Below, one piece after another: positions 30,247-38,695 of a stretch of 64,000 nucleotides of DNA. The stretch's first letter is position 1; each line of letters starts with the position of its first letter. The position numbers and the translations under genes are program-made. Origin of the DNA: Sediminitomix flava. GTDB lineage: Bacteria; Bacteroidota; Bacteroidia; Cytophagales; Flammeovirgaceae. The notes under the pieces were generated by a model. That model was not told the origin of the DNA. It worked only from the letters and a program-made list of their open reading frames with translations, and ran no database searches. The stretch spans positions 248,001-312,000 of the forward strand of contig NZ_QGDO01000003.1 in NCBI RefSeq assembly GCF_003149185.1, in the 5' to 3' direction.

Positions 30247-31692
30247 ATGAAAAAGGCAATATTTTTTATATCATTCCTTATCCTTTGTCTTCTTGAGCAG
30301 ACACAAGCTCAATCGGCGATCAAAGGAGTAGAAAAACCAAATATTGTGTTCATCTATATGGATGATATGGGCTATGCAGATTTGTCTTGCTATGGTGCGC
30401 CTGAAAACAGTACGCCCCAAATGGATAAAATTGCAGATAAAGGGGTTCGTTTCACGAATTTCTATGCAGGCTCAAATATCTGTTCACCTTCAAGAGCTGC
30501 TCTTCTAACAGGTTGTTATCCTCCTAGAGCTAGTATGCCAAAAGTACTTTTGGATACTCCGAAAGGCTTAAGCTATGACTTGGAAACAATGGCAGAAATG
30601 CTCCAAAAAAGAGATTATGCAACTGCTCTTATCGGAAAATGGCACTTGGGTTATTACGATGAGTATTTACCGCTAAATCACGGCTTCGATTATTTCTATG
30701 GAGTACCTCACTCACATGACCTTAAAGTAAATGGTGAGTTGCCATTTTACAGAAATGAGGAAATCATTGAGAAAAATCCTGACAATAGTACACTTACAAC
30801 CAGATATACTGAAGAAGCTACAAAATATATCAGAGAACATAAGGATGAACCATTTTTCTTATACTTAGCGCATAACATGCCACATACGCCTTTAGCTGTT
30901 TCAGATAAATTTAAAGGGAAATCGGGACATGGCTTGTACGCTGATGTGATGATGGAAATTGATTGGTCAATTGGTGAAGTCGTAAAGGAGTTAAAGAAGC
31001 AAGGTTTAGCTAAAAACACGCTAGTTGTTATTTCATCGGACAATGGGCCTTCAAAAAAACAAGGAACACATTCTGGAAGTGCAGGGCCATTCAGAGAAGG
31101 GAAAGGAACAACCTTTGAAGGCGGTCACAGAGTACCAGGAATCGTTTATATGCCAGGTACAATCAAAGGTGGTCAAGTGATTGATGATATGGTATCTCAG
31201 ATTGATCTTTACCCAACAGTTGCAGCTATTGCTGGTGCTGACCTTCCAGATTATAGCATTGATGGTTATAACATTTGGAATACTTTGACGAGTGGAGAAG
31301 CTTCTCCAAGAAAAGATTTCTATTATTTCAATGCTAAAAATATAGAAGCTTATCGCAAAGGAGATAAGAAAGTCCATAAAGCACACAACTATAGAGGTAT
31401 TGATCCTGATGCCTATAATGACAACAAAGAAAATGGAAAGTTGAAGGTTGTCAGAAAGAAACTAGAGGCATCTGTTTTTGACCTTTCAAAAGATCTTGGA
31501 GAAACAAACAACCTTATTCAAGAAGAGCAAGGAATCTTCGATGAGTTTGTTCAAGAGATGAAAACTTTCCAACAACATGTGTATCAGACGATGTTTAAAC
31601 CTGAAGTAAAAGAAGGCGTAGCAGGAGCTGAAAATACACAGAAGAAAAAAGGAAAGAAAAAGAAGGGAAAGAAGAAAAAAGCTAAAGCATAA
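30247..31692 (+). CDS. S1-family sulfatase with lysine-rich C-terminal tail
   Basis: Start 30247 (MKKAIFF) fits the signal peptide best; an ATG is not present at the earlier in-frame codon 30241. The 481-residue protein shows NIVFIYMDDMGYADLSCYG, the signature C-S-P-S-R-A-A-L-L-T-G (expected formylglycine C79), IGKWHLG, the NMPHTPL block and SSDNGPS. The layout resembles arylsulfatase A/N-acetylgalactosamine-6-sulfatase-like enzymes. The last 16 or so residues are almost only Lys, Gly and Ala (KKKGKKKKGKKKKAKA). No sorting domain or membrane anchor follows in any frame. The tail may bind the polyanionic substrate or the cell surface. The same type of tail ends the next two genes. Confidence 0.9.
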   Translation: MKKAIFFISFLILCLLEQTQAQSAIKGVEKPNIVFIYMDDMGYADLSCYGAPENSTPQMDKIADKGVRFTNFYAGSNICSPSRAALLTGCYPPRASMPKVLLDTPKGLSYDLETMAEMLQKRDYATALIGKWHLGYYDEYLPLNHGFDYFYGVPHSHDLKVNGELPFYRNEEIIEKNPDNSTLTTRYTEEATKYIREHKDEPFFLYLAHNMPHTPLAVSDKFKGKSGHGLYADVMMEIDWSIGEVVKELKKQGLAKNTLVVISSDNGPSKKQGTHSGSAGPFREGKGTTFEGGHRVPGIVYMPGTIKGGQVIDDMVSQIDLYPTVAAIAGADLPDYSIDGYNIWNTLTSGEASPRKDFYYFNAKNIEAYRKGDKKVHKAHNYRGIDPDAYNDNKENGKLKVVRKKLEASVFDLSKDLGETNNLIQEEQGIFDEFVQEMKTFQQHVYQTMFKPEVKEGVAGAENTQKKKGKKKKGKKKKAKA

Positions 31693-31720
31693 TACTACTT
31701 AGCGTTGGTCAAAGTATCTA

Positions 31721-31769
31721 GAAGTGTTTATGACTCTAATCTATTTCAAATTTTTCTCATAACACTTTT
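31721..31769 (+). other. Weak intercistronic inverted repeat
   Basis: GAAGTGTTTATGA (31721-31733) can pair with TCATAACACTTTT (31758-31770) with one unpaired T and a loop of about 24 bases. There is no proper T run, so termination is unlikely. It occupies the 144-bp gap between two sulfatase genes, where nothing else was found. Confidence 0.35.
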
Positions 31770-31836
31770 AGGCTTTGATCTTTAAGAAGCATCAACAATA
31801 AATAGCTATAAACACATTTTTTAATAGCGAAGCATT

Positions 31837-33201
31837 ATGAAAAAAATATCAGCATTCTTTGTATTCCTATACATGTTGAGTACATCAACTTTGGTGTTTT
31901 CTCAACAAAAAGACAAAAAGAATATCATCATGGTATTCATAGATGATATTGGGGTAGAAGCAGTTGGTTGTTATGGCGCAGATGATATCAAAACGCCAAC
32001 AATGGACAAGCTAGCCAATGAAGGAATGAAGTTTGAAAATGCACATGCATCTCCAATCTGTACACCTTCAAGAGTGAAGTTGATGACAGGAAAATACAAT
32101 TCTAGAAACTATAAAAAGTTTGGTCTGTTACCTGCATCGGAAACTACATTTGCCAATACACTTAAGAAAGAAGGTTACGCTACAGCAATTGCAGGTAAAT
32201 GGCAATTGAGCTATGGCGAGTCAGACCCTCTGAATAAGCCTTACTATTTCGGTTTTGACGAGTATTGTCTGTGGAACTTGGTTGAAAAAGGTTTACCTAG
32301 ATTCAAGAATCCTGTTTTACACAAAAATGGAGAAGCACTTGATGGAGAAGGAAAGTACGGTCCAAATGTAGTCAATGATTTTGCCTTAGATTTTATCGAG
32401 AAGAATCAAGACAATCCATTCCTTCTTTATTATCCAATGATACAAACTCATGATCCTTTCCAACCAACACCAGATATGGAAGAGGAGTATGCTGCATTAG
32501 AAGATTTGACATTGAATGATCCTGCATACTTCGGGGCAAATGTTGAGTATATGGATAAAATGCTTGGCAGACTCGTTAATAAATTGGATGATTTAGGCAT
32601 CAGAGAAAATACAGTAATCCTAATCATGGGAGATAATGGTACTTCATCTAAAGTATATACAAGCCAAAATAATAAGCAAGTTAAAGGAGGTAAAGGTAAA
32701 TCTCTGACCACAGGTACTCATGTCCCATTTATTGCCAATTGTCCGAGTTTGGTGAAAAAAGATGTGAATGTAAACCTAATTGACTTGACAGATTTTTATC
32801 CTACAATGTTAGATATTGTTGGAATTGATCGTCCAGAAGGTCTAGATGGAATCAGTTTCTATCCGCAATTAATTGGTAAGAAAAGTAATGAAAGCAGAGA
32901 TTTTGTTTTCATCAGTTATTTCGGAAAGAAAACTTATCCAGTAAAACAATTTGCATTCAATACAGAGTGGAAATATTACGACAATGGGGCATTCTACAAT
33001 ACAAAGCTTGACCCTGAGGAAAAGAATAATTTAGCCGATTCAATTACAGTTTTGTCAGAAGACGAACAAGCACAATACCGTCACTTAAGAGCTAAGGTTG
33101 CAGAATTTAAGCGTGTAGGTGATTTCCCTCCTAAAAAGTCTGGAAAGAAAAAAGGGAAAAAAGGCAAAGGGGGTAAAAAGAAAAAAGCACAAGCCAAGTA
33201 A
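31837..33201 (+). CDS. S1-family sulfatase with lysine-rich C-terminal tail
   Basis: A 454-residue exported sulfatase; signal peptide to VFSQ. The core has NIIMVFIDDIGVEAVGCYG with D36-D37 and the signature C-T-P-S-R-V-K-L-M-T-G (expected formylglycine C75). AGKWQLS replaces the more usual GKWHLG, so a histidine common at that site is a glutamine; this marks it as a different subfamily from its neighbours. QTHDPF and MGDNGTS follow. The C terminus (from about residue 430) is KKSGKKKGKKGKGGKKKKAQAK-like, which is not part of the sulfatase fold. It is probably periplasmic or surface-associated and removes a sulfate position different from those handled by the other three enzymes. Confidence 0.9.
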   Translation: MKKISAFFVFLYMLSTSTLVFSQQKDKKNIIMVFIDDIGVEAVGCYGADDIKTPTMDKLANEGMKFENAHASPICTPSRVKLMTGKYNSRNYKKFGLLPASETTFANTLKKEGYATAIAGKWQLSYGESDPLNKPYYFGFDEYCLWNLVEKGLPRFKNPVLHKNGEALDGEGKYGPNVVNDFALDFIEKNQDNPFLLYYPMIQTHDPFQPTPDMEEEYAALEDLTLNDPAYFGANVEYMDKMLGRLVNKLDDLGIRENTVILIMGDNGTSSKVYTSQNNKQVKGGKGKSLTTGTHVPFIANCPSLVKKDVNVNLIDLTDFYPTMLDIVGIDRPEGLDGISFYPQLIGKKSNESRDFVFISYFGKKTYPVKQFAFNTEWKYYDNGAFYNTKLDPEEKNNLADSITVLSEDEQAQYRHLRAKVAEFKRVGDFPPKKSGKKKGKKGKGGKKKKAQAK

Positions 33202-33213
33202 GTAAATCAATTT

Positions 33214-33262
33214 AAGAAAGGCGAAGAAGGAGTAGTGGTATGTTCCTTCTAGCCTTTCTTCT
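33214..33262 (+). terminator. Intercistronic hairpin (possible attenuator)
   Basis: AGAAAGGC then AGAAGGA (33215-33231) pair with TCCTTCT then GCCTTTCTT (33244-33260), with short mismatches and a loop of about 12 bases. Only a short T-rich run follows, and the next start is 35 bp away. Partial termination or mRNA stabilisation is more likely than full termination. Confidence 0.55.
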
Positions 33263-33296
33263 CTATCATCAACACATTCCGTAGCTAGACGACACA

Positions 33297-35333
33297 ATGA
33301 AAAACCTTAGTTTATTTCTTATACTTTTATTGAATACCCATTTTCTTTTTGGAGGGTTGATACCTACAACGGTGGGAAAGAAAAACGGTAAGCCTGTTGT
33401 CCTTAGAGATGGGAAACCAATTCTGTTTGCAGGAATACAGTATTGGGGCTTAGATCATTGGAATGAGGGACATTGGGAAAATGATATAGAAAAGATTAAA
33501 GATTTAGGTTTTAATGGGGTCAGATTAAATATAGCTTGGGATCACATTGAGCCTAAAGAAGGCGTATTTTCTTTTGACCAACTGGATGAACTCTTTGATC
33601 AACTAGATGATGCTGGTCTTATGGTGATTCTTCAATTCAATCAATCGGCACACGAATGGCATCCTGATTGGTTTTTGGAAAAATACACTGAGAAAGAATT
33701 GCTAGTAAAAGATGAGAAAGGGAACAATCAGTATGATCGAATGACTTTTTCATCTCCCGTTTTAAAAGAGCATTACTACAATTATGTAAAACAAACAATT
33801 AGTCACTTCAAAGAAAGAGCTTCAATAATTGGGTATTCTGTTTACACAGAACCGCACTTTGCAGATAAAGTACAATGGTTAGATTATAACTGGAACAACA
33901 AAAGGGCATTTAAGGAATGGGCTGAAGAGAAATATCAGAACATAACTCTTCTAAATGAAGCTTGGAATACAGATTATAAGAGTTTTTCTAAAGTAAAGCC
34001 TTATACAAATACACCACCAGAAAATTGGCAAGAAATGCCTGATAATGAACGCAAGCATTTCTTGGATTGGAGTACTTGGAATTGTATTGCCAAAGCAAGG
34101 TTTATCGGAGACCTCATCAAAGAGTGTAAAGAAATAGATGATCAACATTTTTACATTCAAAACATGATGTGGAAATGGTCTGGTGCTTTTGCCGCCACTG
34201 TAGCTCTTGATCCTGTTATCAATTATAGCTATGCCGATGTGATCGGAATAAATACTTATCCTTATGAGAAAAATGCATCTAAAGTAGGTACTCAAGTCAA
34301 CTTTATTCGCTCAATTTTTCAGAATGAGAAACCTGTTTTTCTAGGGGAGTTCAACAATAAAAATGGAAATGCTACTGCTCAAGGTTTAAATGACATGGTA
34401 GGAGAAGCATTCCAAGCAGGTTGTACTGGTTTTGTTTATTTCACCTACAATGGCCAAGCAGAAAAGGGGGCGGAAGAATACGGGATTGAACATTATGGAT
34501 TACTCGATAGAAATCGTGTGGAAAAACCATCATGGTATGAAACGAAGAACTTTCTACAAAACTTTATAGTAGGTCAGGAGTCTAACATTCTAAATACACC
34601 AGTGGTTAAAGCTGAAGTGAACTACTTATGGCCGAGTTCAAATATGCGTTTGGCTTATTTAGATGCGGAGTATTGTTATGGGAGTTACGTGACTGCGAGA
34701 CAGTGGTTCTATTACGATAAAGGTTACAATATAGATGTCGTTACAGAGGAGCAATTCAGAAGCGGAAACTTCAATAAAGAGATTCCATTAATAATTCCTT
34801 CAATGCCATTTACTCAAAAATCTACGATAAAGGCATTAGCTGGATACGTTAAAAATGATGAGCTAAAAGCGGTGATCAATGGTCGATTTGCCGAATACAT
34901 TTATGAAGAAAATGCTGAGTTAAAGTATCAAGGTGAGCAACGTAAAATTCCTTACTTAGATATTGAAATTGATCGTTTCAAAGAGGGGAAAGATGCCGCA
35001 ACACTTTATTTCGATCAGAACTTCCATAAACTGAATATGGGAAATACGATTGATGTAGCTAAAGATCAGATCGTATTTTCTAGTGAAGCAGATCAGAACG
35101 TAATTGCCTCTTGGAATGATGGTACACCTGCTTTGATAGAAAGAAGTTTCGGAAAAGGTAAGCTGTTGTTTTATGGAACACATCTCTTCCATGAAAACCC
35201 TAGTAAGAATAGTAAAATGAATGGGAGGTTAGCGAAGTCTTTCCTTTTATGGGCAAAAGGTGAACAGCTAGTTTTATCAAATAAGAATCAACACAAAAAG
35301 AAAAAGAAACATAAAAAAAAAGCCTCATTCTAA
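33297..35333 (+). CDS. GH42-like glycoside hydrolase (beta-galactosidase-type barrel)
   Basis: A 678-residue exported enzyme; the signal peptide is MKNLSLFLILLLNTHFLFGG. The barrel opens with GIQYWGLDHWNEGHWENDI, GFNGVRLNIAWDHIEPKEGVF and HPDWFLEKY, as in GH42 and related clan A families. E185 in YTEPHF is the likely acid/base and E351 in LGEFN the likely nucleophile. A GATase-like trimerisation domain (about 450-650) follows, also as in GH42. Beta-galactosidase is the default call, but related families (GH164-like beta-mannosidases, for example) look similar, so the sugar is uncertain. The protein ends in HKKKKKHKKKASF. This lysine-rich end coincides with a run of nine A bases, after which the -1 frame encodes a T9SS sorting-domain-like segment (next feature). 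Confidence 0.8.
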   Translation: MKNLSLFLILLLNTHFLFGGLIPTTVGKKNGKPVVLRDGKPILFAGIQYWGLDHWNEGHWENDIEKIKDLGFNGVRLNIAWDHIEPKEGVFSFDQLDELFDQLDDAGLMVILQFNQSAHEWHPDWFLEKYTEKELLVKDEKGNNQYDRMTFSSPVLKEHYYNYVKQTISHFKERASIIGYSVYTEPHFADKVQWLDYNWNNKRAFKEWAEEKYQNITLLNEAWNTDYKSFSKVKPYTNTPPENWQEMPDNERKHFLDWSTWNCIAKARFIGDLIKECKEIDDQHFYIQNMMWKWSGAFAATVALDPVINYSYADVIGINTYPYEKNASKVGTQVNFIRSIFQNEKPVFLGEFNNKNGNATAQGLNDMVGEAFQAGCTGFVYFTYNGQAEKGAEEYGIEHYGLLDRNRVEKPSWYETKNFLQNFIVGQESNILNTPVVKAEVNYLWPSSNMRLAYLDAEYCYGSYVTARQWFYYDKGYNIDVVTEEQFRSGNFNKEIPLIIPSMPFTQKSTIKALAGYVKNDELKAVINGRFAEYIYEENAELKYQGEQRKIPYLDIEIDRFKEGKDAATLYFDQNFHKLNMGNTIDVAKDQIVFSSEADQNVIASWNDGTPALIERSFGKGKLLFYGTHLFHENPSKNSKMNGRLAKSFLLWAKGEQLVLSNKNQHKKKKKHKKKASF

Positions 35334-35533
35334 TTCATGATCGAGTGCTTTATCTCAAAGAGGAACACGCTTTTTATTATAAAATTTTTGCTTTAGATGG
35401 TTCTTTAGTTTTTGAAGGATATCATCCAAATCCATCTGAAACAATTAGGTTAGAAAGACTAAATGAAGGAACCTTTCTGTTTAGTCTTTCATCCAAGTAT
35501 TCTGAAGAAGTGTTCCTCATCAAAATTGATTAA
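35315..35533 (+). pseudogene. T9SS sorting-domain-like C-terminal segment in the -1 frame after the GH42-like gene
   Basis: The frame is open from the nine-A run (35313-35321) to a stop at 35531-35533. It encodes about 72 residues including YYKIFALDGSLVFEG, then ETIRLERLNEGTFLFSLSSK and EEVFLIKID, which is the middle and end of a type A sorting domain; a clear YPNP start is missing. It has no convincing start of its own (only GTG at 35345). It is therefore either the old C terminus of the GH42-like enzyme cut off by a frameshift, a product joined by -1 slippage on the A run, or a sequencing error in a homopolymer. The SusC gene starts 71 bp later; no hairpin was seen there. Confidence 0.6.
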
Positions 35534-35604
35534 AAAATTTTGCTTCATAATAAGTTAGCAAACATTCTATAAACTAGAGTGTCCACTTTTTAGAGAGCTA
35601 TACT

Positions 35605-38600
35605 ATGATGAATTATAAGAAACCATTATTTCTGATAATACTCAGTTGTATGCCTATTTTCTTGTTAGGACAAGGTCAACTCACAACAATTGAGGGGATC
35701 GTAAAAGATAGAGAAACAGGAGAAGAGTTAATAGGAGCAAGTGTTTATATTCCTAATACTACAATTGGTTCTACAACCGATTATGATGGACGTTTTAAGT
35801 TTGAATTACCAAAAGACACAACATCTATTTTGGTGAGTTATATTGGGTATCATTCGCTTACCGTTGAATATACAGGACAGAAAAATCTGACATTATACCT
35901 AGAAAGAGCAGCGACAGAAATTGAAGAAATTGTCATTGTTGGTTATGCCACCCAGAAGAAAGAAAGTGTGGTCGGGGCAATTGATGTGGTTAAATCAGAG
36001 GACTTATTAATGTCCAGAGCTGATTTAAGTTTATCGAATGCCTTAGTTGGTTTGGTTCCTGGTATGACAAGTATCCAAGAGTCTGGACAGCCTGGGGAAA
36101 ATGCGGCAAGTATTTTCATTAGGGGGAAATCGTCTTGGGTAGACAATACACCTTTATTTTTAGTAGATGGTATCGAACGAGATTATAATGATATTGACCC
36201 TAATGAAGTAGCAAGTATTTCTGTATTAAAAGATGCTTCTGCAACTGCTGTATTCGGTACAAAAGGAGCAAATGGAGTTATCTTGATCACTACCAAAGAA
36301 GGAGAGAAGGGAAAAGCGAAATTCAACTTTTCACATAACTTATCATTCAAGCAACCGATTTCGAATTTTTCAATGGCTGATAGAGCATCGGTTATGGAAA
36401 TGAAAAATCAAGCATTATTTAATGATCGAGTATTTGACCCGAGTGCTTATTATTCTGATGAAGATATCCGAAAGTATAGAGACCAGCTAGACCCTTACAT
36501 GTATCCTGAAATAGATTGGCACGATGAGTTGGTGAACAATTATGGTGTGACAAAAAATTACAATATCAATGTAAGTGGTGGAACTAAGAAGTCAAACTAT
36601 TTCATTTCATTGAGTTATGCTACTGAAGGTGATATTTTCAATACAATTGAGCACGAATCATACGATCCTGGATTTCTATTTGAAAAGTATAACTACCGAA
36701 CAAATCTCAATTTGGATGTAACTCCGACCACAAATATAAAACTGGGATTGGCAGGTAACATTTCTACAAAGAATCAGCCTGCTTATGGGAATAGCTCTGA
36801 CGATTCGTGGGCGAAATCAGATTTCTTTAAACTGATTTATTATAAAGCCCCAAACTATATTTTCCCGATCCAATATGAGAATGGAGAAATCGGTCATGAT
36901 GGAGGAGGTTCTAATCCTTATTTATTGCTGAATTATAGCGGTGTTCATATCAATAGAACAAATACTTTAGCCGCAGATTTACATCTTGATCAGAAGCTAG
37001 ACTTCTTAGCTAAAGGTTTGTCGCTCACAGGGAAATTTGCTTACAACACAAAGTTCGATTACATCAGAACGATTAGTAATAAGAACAATCGAAACTCTGA
37101 GTTTAATGTCCCATCGTATTTATATACTGAAACAGATACATTGCGTTTTCCAAATGGAAATTACATTCCAGGGCCTGTAAGTGTAGGAGATGAAAAACTC
37201 AATGCCTATAAAAGAAACTTGTATTATGAGGCCGCTGTAAGGTACGCTCAATCTTTCAGAAATTTGCATGACTTTTCTGCCTTAGGTCTTTTCATGCGCT
37301 CGCAGTCAATCAATAAAGTAAAATGGCCTGCTTTTGAAGAAAGTTGGGTTGGTCGTGTGACTTACGCTTATGACTCCAAATACTTCTTGGAAATGAATGG
37401 AGCTTATAATGGTTCTGAAAAATTTGCGCCAGGTCTGAGGTTTGGTTTCTTCCCTTCTTATGCAGTGGGGTGGATGATGTCTGAAGAAAATTTCATTAGA
37501 AATAATTCAGCTCTTGACTTTATTGATGAATTGAAGCTTCGCTTTTCTTATGGTGAAGTTGGTTATGATAAAAGTGCTAGTAGGTGGACATATTTGGAGT
37601 TGTATGAAGGTGGTGGAAATATTTCAATAGGCAATCCTGCAGGAAATAGAGGTACATATAAAGAAGGACAAGCAGCAAACCCTGAAGCTACTTGGGAGGT
37701 CGCAAAAAAGGCAAATCTTGGTTTTGAAGTATTGTTGTTTAATTATTTCTCTGCAATAGTAGACTTCTTCAATGAACATCGTACAGGAATTTTGATGCAG
37801 CGTAGAACAATTCCTGATTGGTTTGGGCTAGAAGCTCCAGAAGCAAACATTGGAGAAACGAAAAGTCAAGGCTATGAAATTTCATTGACTTGGAATAAGC
37901 CTGTGCAAAAGGATTTTTCATACATGCTTCAGCTAAATATGAGTTATGCTGAAAACAGAGTTGTATTTAGAGATGACCCTGTGAAAATGCCAGATTATAT
38001 GAAAGATGCTGGAAAACCAATCGGTTCAAATTATACATTAATCACAGATGGTTTGTATCAAGATTGGGACGATGTTTATAACTCACCAAGTTCAGTTTGG
38101 GGAGCTGAAGATCGAATTCCTGGCGATTTCAAATATATAGACTTTAATGGAGATGGCGTTATTGATGAAAATGATAAAGTAGTATCAGACTATCAGGAAT
38201 ATCCATCTATAAATGTGGCCTTTAATTTTGGCTTAACCTACAAGAGTTTTCAGTTGAATGGTCTTTTTTCGGGTGTCTCAGGAGTATACAAAGTTGTACC
38301 CGATGCTCTGCTTTATGAGTTTACAAATGCAGATTATGAAACAGCAAATCCTCATAATCTGAATGCGTGGTCACCTAACAACTTGGCTACAAATGTTCCA
38401 ATTCTTAGATCAAACAATGGTACTCGATCACACAATCAGCAATTCAGCGATTATGCATATCAGAAAGCAGATTATTTAAGGTTAAAAAGATTGGAGCTTA
38501 GTTATCAACTAAAGTCCGATTACTTACAAAAGCAATTAGGATTTAATTCACTTCGATTGTATGTGGGAGCTAACAATCTTCTAACACTTACAGATATGGA

Positions 38601-38685
38601 TGACCGATTTGATCCAGAGGCTGCAACTTTGGCTTCTTATCCATTAATCAAAAGCTATAACACAGGTTTGACAGTCACTTTTTAA
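35605..38685 (+). CDS. SusC/RagA-type TonB-dependent receptor (first of tandem pair)
   Basis: A 1026-residue outer-membrane transporter; signal peptide to LLGQ (start 35605, or the next ATG at 35608). Residues 25-110 are a carboxypeptidase D-like domain (IEGIVKDRETGEELIGASV, YDGRFKFELP, VSYIGYHSLTVEY). The plug follows (about 120-235) with ALVGLVPGM, FIRGKSS, LFLVDGIERD, SISVLKDASATAVFGTKGANGVILITTK, then a 22-strand barrel ending in LTVTF. It forms a pedal-bin type complex with the SusD encoded 10 bp downstream and imports oligosaccharides using TonB energy. Its place after the sulfatases and glycosidases makes it the main importer of this PUL. Confidence 0.95.
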   Translation: MMNYKKPLFLIILSCMPIFLLGQGQLTTIEGIVKDRETGEELIGASVYIPNTTIGSTTDYDGRFKFELPKDTTSILVSYIGYHSLTVEYTGQKNLTLYLERAATEIEEIVIVGYATQKKESVVGAIDVVKSEDLLMSRADLSLSNALVGLVPGMTSIQESGQPGENAASIFIRGKSSWVDNTPLFLVDGIERDYNDIDPNEVASISVLKDASATAVFGTKGANGVILITTKEGEKGKAKFNFSHNLSFKQPISNFSMADRASVMEMKNQALFNDRVFDPSAYYSDEDIRKYRDQLDPYMYPEIDWHDELVNNYGVTKNYNINVSGGTKKSNYFISLSYATEGDIFNTIEHESYDPGFLFEKYNYRTNLNLDVTPTTNIKLGLAGNISTKNQPAYGNSSDDSWAKSDFFKLIYYKAPNYIFPIQYENGEIGHDGGGSNPYLLLNYSGVHINRTNTLAADLHLDQKLDFLAKGLSLTGKFAYNTKFDYIRTISNKNNRNSEFNVPSYLYTETDTLRFPNGNYIPGPVSVGDEKLNAYKRNLYYEAAVRYAQSFRNLHDFSALGLFMRSQSINKVKWPAFEESWVGRVTYAYDSKYFLEMNGAYNGSEKFAPGLRFGFFPSYAVGWMMSEENFIRNNSALDFIDELKLRFSYGEVGYDKSASRWTYLELYEGGGNISIGNPAGNRGTYKEGQAANPEATWEVAKKANLGFEVLLFNYFSAIVDFFNEHRTGILMQRRTIPDWFGLEAPEANIGETKSQGYEISLTWNKPVQKDFSYMLQLNMSYAENRVVFRDDPVKMPDYMKDAGKPIGSNYTLITDGLYQDWDDVYNSPSSVWGAEDRIPGDFKYIDFNGDGVIDENDKVVSDYQEYPSINVAFNFGLTYKSFQLNGLFSGVSGVYKVVPDALLYEFTNADYETANPHNLNAWSPNNLATNVPILRSNNGTRSHNQQFSDYAYQKADYLRLKRLELSYQLKSDYLQKQLGFNSLRLYVGANNLLTLTDMDDRFDPEAATLASYPLIKSYNTGLTVTF

Positions 38686-38695
38686 TTGAGGAGCT

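Noticed and set aside
31620-33201. Hidden T9SS sorting domains after the lysine-rich ends of the two sulfatases, as seen after the GH42-like gene
   Set aside because: All alternative frames stop within a few to about a dozen codons and show no sorting-domain pattern.
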